From an uncultured Gammaproteobacteria bacterium (lineage in GTDB: Bacteria > Pseudomonadota > Gammaproteobacteria > GCA-002705445 > GCA-002716945), in contig CAJWVG010000009.1 of assembly GCA_913048065.1 (NCBI GenBank), positions 1-36,984 on the forward strand: 36,984 bases of DNA, written 5' to 3'. The number at the start of each line of letters is the position of its first letter. Within the stretch, counting starts at the first letter, position 1. Under the pieces are notes generated by a model. It saw nothing but the letters and a program-made list of their open reading frames with translations. It was not told the DNA's origin and ran no database searches. A program made the translations under genes and the position numbers. Positions 7,980-17,138 of the stretch are shown here, piece after piece.

Positions 7980-9004
7980 TGAGTAAAAAAATTTTAATAA
8001 CAGGAGGTGCTGGATTTATCGCTCATCATGTAATTGATAAGATTTTATCTTCTACAGATTGGAAGATTATTACATTAGATAGACTGGATTTTAGCGGAAA
8101 TCTCAATAGACTAAATGAGGTTGTTATGGCATATCCTGAGATTGAGAGGAAAAGAGTTAAAGTTATTCATCACGATTTGAAAGCAGAGATTAACCCTGAA
8201 ATTGCTGCTTCAATTGGTAGAGTAGATTACATTAGTCATCTTGCGGCGGGTTCCCATGTTGATAGATCGATTACTTATCCGTTAGAATTTGTAATGGATA
8301 ACGTTGTAGGAACAGCACATATATTAGATTATTCAAGAAAATTAGATAGTCTCGAAAGATTTGCATATTTCAGTACGGATGAAGTATTTGGACCGGCACC
8401 TTATGGAGTAAATTATAAAGAAAATGATAGATATAATTCCACCAATCCTTATTCAGCAACTAAAGCTGGGGCTGAAGAATTAGTAGTAGCATTTGAAAAT
8501 ACATATGGTTTGCCATCTTTAATCACTCATACTATGAATGTTTTTGGAGAAAGACAAAATCCTGAAAAATACATTCCAATGGTTATCAAAAAAGTGAGAG
8601 ATGGTGACTTGGTGACTGTTCATGCAAACTCGAAAAAAACTGTTGCAGGGTCAAGACACTATATTCATGCAGAAGATGTAGCAGATGCACTATTATTTTT
8701 ATACAATTATGATATATCTTCAATGAGTGCAGATATAACTGGAGCAAAATGTCAAAAATTTAATATTGTTGGAAAGGATGAGATCGATAATCTTGAACTA
8801 GCAGAGTTCATTGCTAAGACTCAAAAAAAAGGACTAAATTATGAAATGGTTGATTTTCACTCTCAAAGGCCGGGACATGATTTACGATATGCATTAGATG
8901 GATCAAAGATGGCTAATATGGGATGGACTCCCCAATCAGCATATGAAAGACTTGAAAAAACAATTAATTGGTCATTAAAGAATGATAGGTGGCTATCTAT
9001 ATAA
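7979..9004 (+). CDS. NAD-dependent nucleotide-sugar 4,6-dehydratase (RmlB-like SDR)
   Basis: The 341-residue extended SDR has the Rossmann motif GGAGFIAHH at residues 9-17. The usual G of GFIGSH is replaced by A. The catalytic trio T133-D134-E135 (FSTDEVFG) and Y158...K162 (NPYSATK) follow. The Asp-Glu pair after Thr is the mark of 4,6-dehydratases of the RmlB group, which convert an NDP-hexose to the 4-keto-6-deoxy sugar. Late motifs NVFGERQ and GSRHYIHAEDVADA agree. It is translationally coupled to the aminotransferase before it. No RmlA, RmlC or RmlD partner is present, so this is probably not for dTDP-rhamnose. Whether it uses dTDP-, UDP- or GDP-sugars cannot be read from the sequence. 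Confidence 0.85.
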   Translation: MSKKILITGGAGFIAHHVIDKILSSTDWKIITLDRLDFSGNLNRLNEVVMAYPEIERKRVKVIHHDLKAEINPEIAASIGRVDYISHLAAGSHVDRSITYPLEFVMDNVVGTAHILDYSRKLDSLERFAYFSTDEVFGPAPYGVNYKENDRYNSTNPYSATKAGAEELVVAFENTYGLPSLITHTMNVFGERQNPEKYIPMVIKKVRDGDLVTVHANSKKTVAGSRHYIHAEDVADALLFLYNYDISSMSADITGAKCQKFNIVGKDEIDNLELAEFIAKTQKKGLNYEMVDFHSQRPGHDLRYALDGSKMANMGWTPQSAYERLEKTINWSLKNDRWLSI

Positions 9005-9043
9005 TCTATTTGTAAACAACCTATTTAAAACTAAATTCAAAAT

Positions 9044-10957
9044 ATGAAAAACTTACATATTACTTTAATACTTTTTTTAACTACTGTTTTTGCTCAAATA
9101 TCAATGAGCGATATTAATAAAGTTTCGAATCAGCAGTTAGATAAAATCAAAGAAGAGTTACAAACCAATAGCTCCGAAACATCATTGGATGAAAGCAATT
9201 TAGATATTATTAATATAGATGAAATTGAGATTGAACCTGATATTACCTCTCAGGTTATTGATAGTAAATATTATGGATATAACTATTTTCAAACATCAGT
9301 TAATTTTTTTGATAATATGCCCGCTCCATCTGATTTTAAACTAGGTCCAGGCGACGAAATTACTTTGTCTTTATGGGGCGAAACAAATTCGCGACAAACA
9401 TTTATTATTAGTAGAGAAGGGTTAATCTATTATAAAAATATAGGATTTATTAATCTGTCAAATAAAACAGTTAAAGAAGCAGAAATCCTACTAATCAATG
9501 AATTATCTAAGATTTACTCAACCTTAAAAGATGATAAAAATTCTACAAAACTGATGATTGAGCTTGGTAAATTAAAATCTATAAATATATATTTTTCCGG
9601 CGAAATATTTCAACCTGGTATCCATTTAGTTCACCCATTCTCAGATATTTTTGTCGCATTAGTTCAAGCAGGAGGCGTCAATCAGGATGGTTCTTTAAGA
9701 AATATACAATTAGTTAGAGAAGGCAACATTATAGATAAAGTAGACTTCTATACTTTTTTCAATAAAGGTACCAGCTCACCCTTCAATGTAAGGTTAATTG
9801 ACGGAGATACCATACATGTTCCTGCAGTTAAAGATCGTATAGAAATTGAAGGTGGAGTTATTAGGCCTGGTTTTTATGAGATCTTAGCTAACGAAAAAGT
9901 GACTGATGTAATAAGTTACGCCGCAGGACTAAAAGCAAGAGCTTTGTCGACAATTACGATCGATACAGTGATACCTGTTATCAGTCGTTCCTCTGATGAC
10001 AATGCCTTATCGAGTATTAATATAAATTTAAAAGATACTGATAATATTTCTTTAAATAATGGTGACTTAATAACTATTAGAGAGATGGGGACTGTAGATT
10101 CAAAAGTTGAAATTCTTGGTAGAGTAAAAAATCCAGGATCTTATTCAGCTATAAACATGACCCTTAAAGATATTTTAGATATTGCTGGAGGATTTGATGA
10201 TCCAACATTTAGAAAAACTATTCTCGAAGATAAAATTAAAGTTCTTCGACCCAATTCTGATCAATTTTATAGTATAGAGCTTGATGTTTCCTATAAAGAT
10301 GCAGATCAATTCAAATTAGAGATAAATGATAAAATTCTAGTTTACGAAGATATAAATTATAGCAATAGTTTTACTTACCGAATTGAAGGAGAGGTTGCGA
10401 ACCCAGGGACATATCCTTTGAATAGCTCTAAAATCACTGTAGGTAAAGCAGTAGCATTGGCTGGAGGTTTAACGGCCTTAAGTTCAGAAAAGAATCTTAT
10501 TGTAAAACAAGAGTTTACATCAATAGATGAAGAAGGAAATAAAACTACTTTTTCAGAGCCTGTTAATAATGTCAACATAGATTTTGAAGTCGGAGTTAAT
10601 TCAGTAATTATAGCATCTCCATTTGAAAATGTAGTAAGAGTTGAGGGTAATGTTTTCAATCCAGGGTTAGTGTCTTATCAAAGTGGCCTTACTATGTCCC
10701 GAGCTATTATTCTAGCTGGAGGCTACAAGCCCAATAGTATGAAAAAAAGAGCATATGTTAAAAAAGCTAACGGGGCAGTAGATAAAGCAAATTTGTTCAG
10801 AGGTAGAACCAAGAGATTGTCTCCAGGAGATACTGTAGTCGTTCCTGTTAATCCAGACCCGTATGATTTTGATGTAACAACTTTTATAGCGGACTTTTCG
10901 ACAACATTAGCTAACATAGCAGCTATCCTTCTCATAGTTGATAATCAATCCGATTAG
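9044..10957 (+). CDS. Polysaccharide export protein with multiple SLBB domains (Wza-like)
   Basis: The 637-residue protein has a hydrophobic signal peptide (about 1-18). A Poly_export domain begins around residue 97 (DFKLGPGDEITLSLWGE) and is followed by five SLBB-type repeats. Their cores read QPGIHL, RPGFYEI, NPGSYSA, NPGTYPL and NPGLVSY, each followed by an AGG or AAG turn. Near the C-terminus a hydrophobic stretch (TLANIAAILLIV) may be a membrane helix, as in Wza. No lipobox cysteine is visible. The protein would form the outer-membrane or periplasmic export channel for the polymer. It is longer than E. coli Wza (about 380) because of the extra SLBB repeats. It sits between sugar-biosynthesis genes, 7 bases before gpmA. 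Confidence 0.85.
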   Translation: MKNLHITLILFLTTVFAQISMSDINKVSNQQLDKIKEELQTNSSETSLDESNLDIINIDEIEIEPDITSQVIDSKYYGYNYFQTSVNFFDNMPAPSDFKLGPGDEITLSLWGETNSRQTFIISREGLIYYKNIGFINLSNKTVKEAEILLINELSKIYSTLKDDKNSTKLMIELGKLKSINIYFSGEIFQPGIHLVHPFSDIFVALVQAGGVNQDGSLRNIQLVREGNIIDKVDFYTFFNKGTSSPFNVRLIDGDTIHVPAVKDRIEIEGGVIRPGFYEILANEKVTDVISYAAGLKARALSTITIDTVIPVISRSSDDNALSSININLKDTDNISLNNGDLITIREMGTVDSKVEILGRVKNPGSYSAINMTLKDILDIAGGFDDPTFRKTILEDKIKVLRPNSDQFYSIELDVSYKDADQFKLEINDKILVYEDINYSNSFTYRIEGEVANPGTYPLNSSKITVGKAVALAGGLTALSSEKNLIVKQEFTSIDEEGNKTTFSEPVNNVNIDFEVGVNSVIIASPFENVVRVEGNVFNPGLVSYQSGLTMSRAIILAGGYKPNSMKKRAYVKKANGAVDKANLFRGRTKRLSPGDTVVVPVNPDPYDFDVTTFIADFSTTLANIAAILLIVDNQSD

Positions 10958-10964
10958 CAGTGCA

Positions 10965-11714
10965 ATGAAGCTAGTCCTTCTCCGTCATGGTGAAAGTCAA
11001 TGGAACCTTGAAAATAAATTTACAGGTTGGAAAGATGTCTCATTAACACAAACCGGAATTGAAGAAGCAAAATTCTCAGGGAAGCAATTAGTTAAAGCTA
11101 ATATTAATATACAAAGTGTTTACACTTCTCTTTTGAACAGAGCAACTGAAACTACCGATATTGTCACCGATATTATAAATTTTTCTAAAAAAAATATTCA
11201 CTATGATTGGCGTTTAAATGAGAGACATTATGGGGCACTTCAAGGGCTAAATAAATCCGAGACAGCTGAAAAATATGGAGAAGAGCAAGTACAAATATGG
11301 AGAAGGAGTTATGATATTCCACCACCACCACTAAATGAAGATGATAAGCGACACCCAAGATTTGATAAAAAATTTGGTTCTATTGAATGTAAATTGCCAG
11401 CTGGTGAAAGTTTAAAAAATGTCATTAATCGCTTAAATCCGTTTTGGAATGAATATTTTACATATATAAGAAAAAACATGGGAAATCATTTAATTGTGGC
11501 TCATAGTAACTCTTTGAGAGCAATTGTAAAATTACTAGAAAACTTAACTGACAAAGACATTATAAAAGTAAATATACCTACAGGAATACCACTAGTATAC
11601 GAATTTGATCAAAATTTTAATATCTTAGATAAAAAATTTTTAATTGATCAAAATACTTTAAATTCAAAATTAGATGCTGTAGCTAAGCAGGGTAAAATAA
11701 AGGAAAAAAAATGA
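10965..11714 (+). CDS. gpmA: 2,3-bisphosphoglycerate-dependent phosphoglycerate mutase
   Basis: The enzyme interconverts 3- and 2-phosphoglycerate. I place the start at 10965 (MKLVLLRHGESQWN), not at the track's 10938, because the longer form overlaps the export gene and adds nine residues without family similarity. The resulting 249 residues match the usual GpmA length. The phospho-acceptor H8 is in LRHGES; RATETTDI, LNERHYGALQGLNK and NIPTGIPLVYEFD are all clear. The second active-site His lies in AHSNSLRA, where Ser replaces the usual Gly (AHGNSLRA). It lies 7 bases after the SLBB gene and overlaps legB by ATGA, so it is embedded in the polysaccharide operon. A glycolytic enzyme here could supply PEP for NeuB or pyruvate for E1. 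This is inference; it could also be a passenger. Confidence 0.93.
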   Translation: MKLVLLRHGESQWNLENKFTGWKDVSLTQTGIEEAKFSGKQLVKANINIQSVYTSLLNRATETTDIVTDIINFSKKNIHYDWRLNERHYGALQGLNKSETAEKYGEEQVQIWRRSYDIPPPPLNEDDKRHPRFDKKFGSIECKLPAGESLKNVINRLNPFWNEYFTYIRKNMGNHLIVAHSNSLRAIVKLLENLTDKDIIKVNIPTGIPLVYEFDQNFNILDKKFLIDQNTLNSKLDAVAKQGKIKEKK

Positions 11715-12715
11715 ATAATTTTTGGAATAAACATGATGTGTTAATAACTGGAGCTGATGGTTTTATAGGAAGTCATTTAACTGAAAAGCTCGTTTCTTTG
11801 AATGCTAATGTAACTGCGCTTAGTTATTATAATTCAAGAGGTAGTAATGGATGGCTTGACAATGTATATGATAAAATACCCGATAATCTAATAGTTAAGC
11901 AAGGAGATATTCGAGACGCTCATTTCATTGACGGAATAATAGGCAATGCTACTACAGTTTTTCATTTAAGTAGCTTAATTGCAATTCCTTATAGTTATAC
12001 AGCTTATCAAAGCTATATAGACACTAATATTACGGGATTATCGAATTTACTGACATCTTGCAGAAGATACGATGTACAAAAAATAGTTCATACATCCACT
12101 AGTGAGGTATATGGATCTGCACTATATACGCCAATTGATGAAAAGCATCCCTTACAAGGACAATCTCCATATTCTGGATCAAAGATTGCAGCAGATGTGA
12201 TTGCAGACAGTTTTTTTAGATCATTTGATTTACCTATTACTACCGCAAGACCATTTAATACATATGGACCAAGACAATCATTAAGGGCTGTTATTCCAGC
12301 TGTAATACAGCAGTTAATAAATAAAGAAGATGGAAGCTTTTTAGATATTGGAGATATTACCCCAAAAAGAGATTTCAATTTTGTTTCTGATACAGTGGAT
12401 GGATTTTTATCTCTTGGAGAGGAAAAAAATGTTTTAGGTAAGGTTTATAATATAGGTTCTGGAGTGGATGTATCAATTAAAGAACTATGCGATATTTTGT
12501 TTGAAATTTCTGGTAAAAAGCTTGAATATAGAACTGATACTCAACGATTAAGACCAGATAAAAGTGAAGTAAATAGATTGTTATGTGATTCTTCACTTAT
12601 TAAGAAATCTACTGGATGGGAAAGTAAAATAGATTTATATGATGGCTTAAAAATAACTTATGATTGGTTTAAATCAAACTCTGACCAATATGGGAAAGAA
12701 ACTTTTTTACTTTGA
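11711..12715 (+). CDS. legB: NDP-GlcNAc 4,6-dehydratase, LegB type
   Basis: The 334-residue extended SDR begins with LITGADGFIGSHL (Rossmann, residues 11-23). Catalytic residues are T130-S131-E132 (HTSTSEVYG), Y154 and K158 (SPYSGSKIAAD). The blocks LSSLIAIPYSYTA, TARPFNTYGPRQS, RAVIPAVI and DITPKRDFNFVSDT are typical of LegB, which starts legionaminic acid synthesis by forming the 4-keto-6-deoxy-HexNAc nucleotide. It overlaps gpmA by 4 bp (ATGA), and its stop shares a base with the likely ATG of legC (TGATG). The legB-legC pairing strongly supports the assignment. Whether it uses UDP- or GDP-GlcNAc depends on the PtmE homologue; GDP is favoured by context. Confidence 0.88.
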   Translation: MNNFWNKHDVLITGADGFIGSHLTEKLVSLNANVTALSYYNSRGSNGWLDNVYDKIPDNLIVKQGDIRDAHFIDGIIGNATTVFHLSSLIAIPYSYTAYQSYIDTNITGLSNLLTSCRRYDVQKIVHTSTSEVYGSALYTPIDEKHPLQGQSPYSGSKIAADVIADSFFRSFDLPITTARPFNTYGPRQSLRAVIPAVIQQLINKEDGSFLDIGDITPKRDFNFVSDTVDGFLSLGEEKNVLGKVYNIGSGVDVSIKELCDILFEISGKKLEYRTDTQRLRPDKSEVNRLLCDSSLIKKSTGWESKIDLYDGLKITYDWFKSNSDQYGKETFLL

Positions 12716-13848
12716 TGTCAATTCCTTTATCAATACCAAACTTAAGCGGAAATGAATTAAAATATGTTTCTGATTGTTTAAATTCCGAATGGGTTTCTAC
12801 AGAAGGTTCCTATGTTGAAAAATTTGCAGAAGCTACTCAAGAATACACAAAGGCAAAATATGCTATTCCATGTGTTAACGGTACTAGCGCACTTCAGACT
12901 TGTTTAAGATTAATAGATTTAAAGCCTGGAGAGGAAGTTATTATGCCCACCTTAACATTCATAGCGCCAGTAAATGCAGTAAGATATTTTTATGCAGACC
13001 CTATCTTTTTTGATTGTGATAATTTTTTTAACATAGATATAAATCAACTATATGATTTTTTAAAAAAAAATACATCATATAAAAATGGTAAGCTAATTAA
13101 CAATGTTACCGATAAGATTATAAGAGCCATTATTCCCGTTAATATTTTTGGCAATTCACTAGATATTGATGCCCTACTAGAAATCTCAGATCAATTCGAT
13201 ATACCGATTATAGAAGATGCATCTGAAGCTATTGGAACATTTTATAAAAAAAATAGGCATGCTGGGACTGCAGGTTTGATGGGTTGTCTATCTTTCAATG
13301 GTAATAAAATGATTACTACTGGGGGAGGAGGTATGATACTGACTAATGATAAAAAACTAGGTGAAAAAGCATCCTATCTTACAAGGCAGGCAAAAAATAA
13401 TAAGGTATTTTATGTTCATGATGAAGTCGGATATAACTTTAGACTTACCAATGTTGCAGCAGCAATAGGTTTAGCACAATTAGAACAGATTAATCAATTT
13501 CTTGAAATTAAAGAAAAAAATTTTGAGTTATACAAAAAAATAATGAATAATAAAAACTTTATTGATATTGTTTCTCCCCCAAGTTACGGTAAAAGTAATC
13601 ATTGGTTTTATGCAATAAAAATAAATAGAAACTACCACAGAAATATACCCCAGATTATAGATTTTCTTGAAAAAAATGGTGTTCAAGCAAGACCAATCTG
13701 GAAACTAAACCATACACAGAAACCTTATAAAGATTGTTTTCATGTTGATTTATCCAATGCAAATAATTTGTACGATAAAATATTTAATGTTCCTTGTAGT
13801 ACTAATTTGTCAGAAGAATCCATTATGACAGTTTGTGATTTACTATAA
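12715..13848 (+). CDS. legC: LegC-family PLP aminotransferase (4-amino sugar formation)
   Basis: This DegT-family enzyme of 377 residues, counted from the ATG at 12715, aminates the 4-keto product of LegB. The track start at 12712 is a TTG three bases earlier; the ATG is preferred because it forms TGATG with the legB stop. Motifs: IPNLSGNELKYVSDCLNSEW at the N-terminus, CVNGTSALQ, IPIIEDASEAIG with the PLP-binding Asp, and LSFNGNKMITTGGGGM with the PLP lysine at about residue 198. QARPIWKLNHTQKPY near the end is also family-like. The adjacency to legB and neuA fixes the role better than sequence alone. The product would be the 4-amino sugar that needs N-acylation next. Confidence 0.88.
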   Translation: MSIPLSIPNLSGNELKYVSDCLNSEWVSTEGSYVEKFAEATQEYTKAKYAIPCVNGTSALQTCLRLIDLKPGEEVIMPTLTFIAPVNAVRYFYADPIFFDCDNFFNIDINQLYDFLKKNTSYKNGKLINNVTDKIIRAIIPVNIFGNSLDIDALLEISDQFDIPIIEDASEAIGTFYKKNRHAGTAGLMGCLSFNGNKMITTGGGGMILTNDKKLGEKASYLTRQAKNNKVFYVHDEVGYNFRLTNVAAAIGLAQLEQINQFLEIKEKNFELYKKIMNNKNFIDIVSPPSYGKSNHWFYAIKINRNYHRNIPQIIDFLEKNGVQARPIWKLNHTQKPYKDCFHVDLSNANNLYDKIFNVPCSTNLSEESIMTVCDLL

Positions 13849-13855
13849 CCTTTTT

Positions 13856-14533
13856 ATGATTCAAAATAAAAAAATTTTAGCTATAATACCCGCCAGAGAA
13901 AATTCAAAGCGAATAAAGAATAAGAATATTAAAATGTTTTGTGGAAAACCATTAATTCACTGGACAATAGATCAAGCTCTAAATTCTTTTATTATTGACA
14001 GAGTGATTGTTTCTACTGACTCAGATGTCATTAAAAAAATATCAATTGCAAGTGGGGCAGAAGTACCTTTTTTGAGACCAAAAAATCTTGCTCAAGATCA
14101 TTCGAGTACTAATGATTGTATTCTTCATTTGCTTAATAATCTTGAAGAGATTTATGATATAATTATATTGTTACAGCCAACATCTCCTCTAAGAAAAGAT
14201 TTTCATATTACTGATTCAATTGAGCATTTTACTAATTATGATAATATTGAATCATTAGTTAGCGTAAAAAAAAATACAAACCATATTTACGAAAAAAAAG
14301 ATTTGATATATAACCTGTTTGATAAAACTACACTTAATCTAAATGAAAAAACTGCGCCAAAATCCTTTTCTCCAAATGGATCAATTTATATATCTACCAG
14401 GCATCACTTTTTAACAAATAAAACCTTTTATACAAAAAAAACATACTTATATATTATGGATAGTAAGCATTCGGTAGATATAGATTATGATAAAGATTTT
14501 TTGTATGCTAAAAAGTTGTTTGAAAAGGTATAA
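13856..14533 (+). CDS. neuA: CMP-nonulosonate (acylneuraminate) cytidylyltransferase
   Basis: The enzyme activates the free nonulosonic acid with CTP to give CMP-sugar. From the ATG at 13856 the protein has 225 residues; the track's GTG at 13835 would overlap legC and adds seven unrelated residues. Motifs: ILAIIPARENSKRIKNKNI at the N-terminus (nucleotide-binding), GKPLIHWTIDQAL, RVIVSTDSD, LRPKNLAQD and LLQPTSPLR, all standard for NeuA/LegF/PseF. The C-terminus has SVDIDYDKDF, matching the usual DID-type metal-binding motif. It is 7 bases downstream of legC. By context it corresponds to LegF; sequence alone does not separate it from NeuA. Confidence 0.9.
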   Translation: MIQNKKILAIIPARENSKRIKNKNIKMFCGKPLIHWTIDQALNSFIIDRVIVSTDSDVIKKISIASGAEVPFLRPKNLAQDHSSTNDCILHLLNNLEEIYDIIILLQPTSPLRKDFHITDSIEHFTNYDNIESLVSVKKNTNHIYEKKDLIYNLFDKTTLNLNEKTAPKSFSPNGSIYISTRHHFLTNKTFYTKKTYLYIMDSKHSVDIDYDKDFLYAKKLFEKV

Positions 14534-14540
14534 AACTATA

Positions 14541-15446
14541 ATGAATTTAGACTGTTCAAATATTAAAGTATTATTAATTGGAGATTTTATGATAGATCAT
14601 TATATCATAGGTACATCTAGTAGAATGTCTCCAGAAGCTCCAGTTCCAGTAGTAGTTCCACAAAGAGAATATTCAATTCCTGGAGGCGCAGGTAATGTTG
14701 CTATGAATTTGAGTAAAATGGGTGCCGATGTAACATGTGTTGGATTTGTTGGAGATGATAGTTGGGGAAATAAGATGCTTTCAATGTTGAAGAATTTAGA
14801 AATTAATATTGATAACATAGAAATTATTAAAAATCATCCTACAACACTTAAAAAAAGAATTTATTGTGATGGTAAACAGATAGCAAGAATTGACACTGAA
14901 AAAGTAATAGATTGGAACTCTAAGTTATTATCTGAAAATCTTAATAATTACAATATTTGTATATTCTCAGATTATAATAAGGGGGCAGTAAAAAATATAA
15001 ATATCAAACATGACACCCTTATAATAGATCCTAAAAAAGATGATTTTTCATTCTATAAAAATTGTACTATTATTACGCCAAATTTAAATGAACTCCAGAG
15101 AGCAACTGATATTCAAATTAAAGATGATCAATCGCTTGTTGTTGCTTGTAATGAATTAATTAAAGAGAACAACTTTAGTTATATAATCGCAAAAAAGGGT
15201 GAAAAAGGAATGACGATAGTCGGGCAAAATGATTATGTTAAGCATATCCCTGCTCACTTTGTTGAAAATCCAGATGTTACAGGGGCCGGAGATACAGTTA
15301 TTTCGACTCTCTCATTAGTATATACAAAAACAAAAGATATTGAATTGTCTGCCAAGATTGCTAATGCCGCCGCCGCAGTTGTTGTAGGAAAATCTGGCAC
15401 AGAAACCGTTACTATGACTGAGATACTCAAATCTCCATTTATATAA
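14541..15446 (+). CDS. hldA: D-glycero-D-manno-heptose-7-phosphate 1-kinase, HldE N-domain type
   Basis: This ribokinase-family (PfkB) protein has 301 residues from the ATG at 14541; the track start at 14487 runs back into neuA and is rejected. Typical RfaE-domain-I blocks are VLLIGDFMIDHY, SRMSPEAPVPVV, GGAGNVAMNL (residues 48-57), TPNLNEL and the kinase motif DVTGAGDT at 245-252, with the catalytic Asp. The family phosphorylates heptose-7-phosphate to the beta-1,7-bisphosphate on the ADP-heptose route. The second HldE domain (adenylyltransferase) is absent, so this is HldA-like. It ends 3 bases before a convergent gene. Its presence beside a separate HddA (35484) puts both anomeric heptose kinases in one locus. 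Confidence 0.85.
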   Translation: MNLDCSNIKVLLIGDFMIDHYIIGTSSRMSPEAPVPVVVPQREYSIPGGAGNVAMNLSKMGADVTCVGFVGDDSWGNKMLSMLKNLEINIDNIEIIKNHPTTLKKRIYCDGKQIARIDTEKVIDWNSKLLSENLNNYNICIFSDYNKGAVKNINIKHDTLIIDPKKDDFSFYKNCTIITPNLNELQRATDIQIKDDQSLVVACNELIKENNFSYIIAKKGEKGMTIVGQNDYVKHIPAHFVENPDVTGAGDTVISTLSLVYTKTKDIELSAKIANAAAAVVVGKSGTETVTMTEILKSPFI

Positions 15447-15449
15447 ATA

Positions 15450-17138
15450 TTAGTTAATTTTTTCTAGAGAATTACTATTTTTGATCGAAACATAGAACTT
15501 CCAATCCATTACCTCAATAGTAGCATGATTTGAAATATCAAATGATTGGAATTCTTCTAGAGGAAAAACTCTTTTTTCAATACCGTTTACTAATAAGCTT
15601 ATTGGCATAATAAAATTTGCGTTAACATTGTTCCATTTATAGAAAAACTTTGAATCTGTTTGATAGTACTCTAACTCTGGTTGATTTGGAGTGTATAAAT
15701 ATTGTTCAGAAAAATATGAATAATCACTACCAGTTTTCTCTTGAACTTTTTCAAAAAAGTCTTCTGTGCTAACATGACTTTTTGCATTTTCAACCATGAA
15801 TTCTTTTAATATTGCAAACCAAATAGGGTCGTCATTTATAACGCTCCTTAGCGTGTGCATTACCCAAGCACCTTTCATATAAGTATCACCATTTAAAGCC
15901 CAATAATTTTCATCTTCTGGTCCTACAATAGGAATTTTATTTTGAATCCTAGATTTAATGCTTTTTAAGTAATCAACACTTACTGGGTAGCTATTAAATT
16001 TATCTTCAAAATATAATGCCTCAGAGTAGACTTGCAACCCCTCATGAATCCAAATATGTGTTGGATCGATCGCAGTAACACTATTTCCAAACCATTCATG
16101 ACCCGTTTCATGAATAATAAGCGGATCAATAACACCATACATAGCCCAACTACTACTTCTAACACCATTATAGATGCTAAAACCATTTCCGTAAGTTACA
16201 GCGGATTGATGTTCCATTCCTAAATAAGGGACTTCAATAAGTTTATATCCGTCATTCCACCACTGATATTCCCCAAAATATTTTTCATAGAAACGAATAA
16301 CCTCTTTTGCCTGTAAGAAGTAATTTCTTCCAATTTCTTCGTTATAGTCTAAAACATAATGATTCAAATAATGAATCATATCATCTTTTATAAATGTATC
16401 TTGAACTGCAACATAGTTTCCGATCTGAACTGAAATATTATAGTTATTAATTGGATTATTCACAAACCACTCATAGGTAGTTTTATCATTATCTTGTTCT
16501 ACAATACTTCTAAGTTGGCCATTACCAACACTAACTAAATGAGATGGTACAGTAAAAGCCATTCTAACGCTATCAGGTTCTTCAGTAATATGATCTTTAT
16601 TAGGCCACCAAATTCTTGCACCTTCCCCTTCACAAGAAACTGCAACCCAATCTCTGTTATCTTTATCTTTAGACCATGTGAATCCTCCTGACCAGGGTGG
16701 ATTATCAGCACCTTGAGGCACTCCATTATAATGAACGGTAAAATCAAATAGTAAATCTTTATCTATAGTTTTATTGAATATTACCATAACAGCATCTTCT
16801 TCTCTACTGTATTCAATAGAATTATTTTGATGAGTAATTTTTGTAATATTTAAATTTTTAGCTAGATCTACTTGAAGAGTATCAATATTATCAAGACTTT
16901 TTGCTTTAATAGTTACAAAGCCATCTATTGATTTTTGTTCTATATCAAAATCTATATTAATATCATAATAAGATACATCATATGATGTACGATATTCGTT
17001 TAAAAATCCCATCAAATAATTATTACGAGTTAATTTTGGCATATCAGTTTGTGATCCATGAGGCCTCAAATTATCAACATTTGCATTGCAAGCAATTAGC
17101 AAAAGATAGAATGTAAGTAAGCTATATATTTTTTTCAT
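15450..17138 (-). CDS. M1-family zinc metallopeptidase, lipoprotein
   Basis: I start the protein at 17138 (MKKIYSL), giving 562 residues with a lipoprotein signal peptide whose lipobox LLIAC places the modified Cys at residue 17. The track's longer start would put 28 residues in front of this signal. The M1 zinc site is complete: HETGHEWFGN at 343-352 with the third ligand Glu in WIHEG at 366. The usual GAMEN substrate loop is replaced by GMEHQ (307-311). The family removes N-terminal residues from peptides; as a lipoprotein it would act at the envelope. Its start overlaps the small membrane-protein gene by 17 bases, and it ends the minus-strand operon. It has no obvious link to polysaccharide synthesis. 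Confidence 0.9.
   Translation of the reverse strand: MKKIYSLLTFYLLLIACNANVDNLRPHGSQTDMPKLTRNNYLMGFLNEYRTSYDVSYYDINIDFDIEQKSIDGFVTIKAKSLDNIDTLQVDLAKNLNITKITHQNNSIEYSREEDAVMVIFNKTIDKDLLFDFTVHYNGVPQGADNPPWSGGFTWSKDKDNRDWVAVSCEGEGARIWWPNKDHITEEPDSVRMAFTVPSHLVSVGNGQLRSIVEQDNDKTTYEWFVNNPINNYNISVQIGNYVAVQDTFIKDDMIHYLNHYVLDYNEEIGRNYFLQAKEVIRFYEKYFGEYQWWNDGYKLIEVPYLGMEHQSAVTYGNGFSIYNGVRSSSWAMYGVIDPLIIHETGHEWFGNSVTAIDPTHIWIHEGLQVYSEALYFEDKFNSYPVSVDYLKSIKSRIQNKIPIVGPEDENYWALNGDTYMKGAWVMHTLRSVINDDPIWFAILKEFMVENAKSHVSTEDFFEKVQEKTGSDYSYFSEQYLYTPNQPELEYYQTDSKFFYKWNNVNANFIMPISLLVNGIEKRVFPLEEFQSFDISNHATIEVMDWKFYVSIKNSNSLEKIN

Noticed and set aside
10375-10935. Minus-strand ORFs inside the SLBB export gene (10375-10659, 10723-10935)
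   Set aside because: They lie opposite strong SLBB repeats and show no recognisable family.
10938-10964. Track start of gpmA at 10938
   Set aside because: It overlaps the export gene and adds nine residues before MKLVLLRHGES, the normal GpmA N-terminus; 10965 is preferred.
15437-15448. ATTTATATAAAT palindrome at the hldA/peptidase convergent junction as a terminator
   Set aside because: Twelve AT-only bases with no GC pairs are too weak and are expected by chance in this AT-rich DNA.
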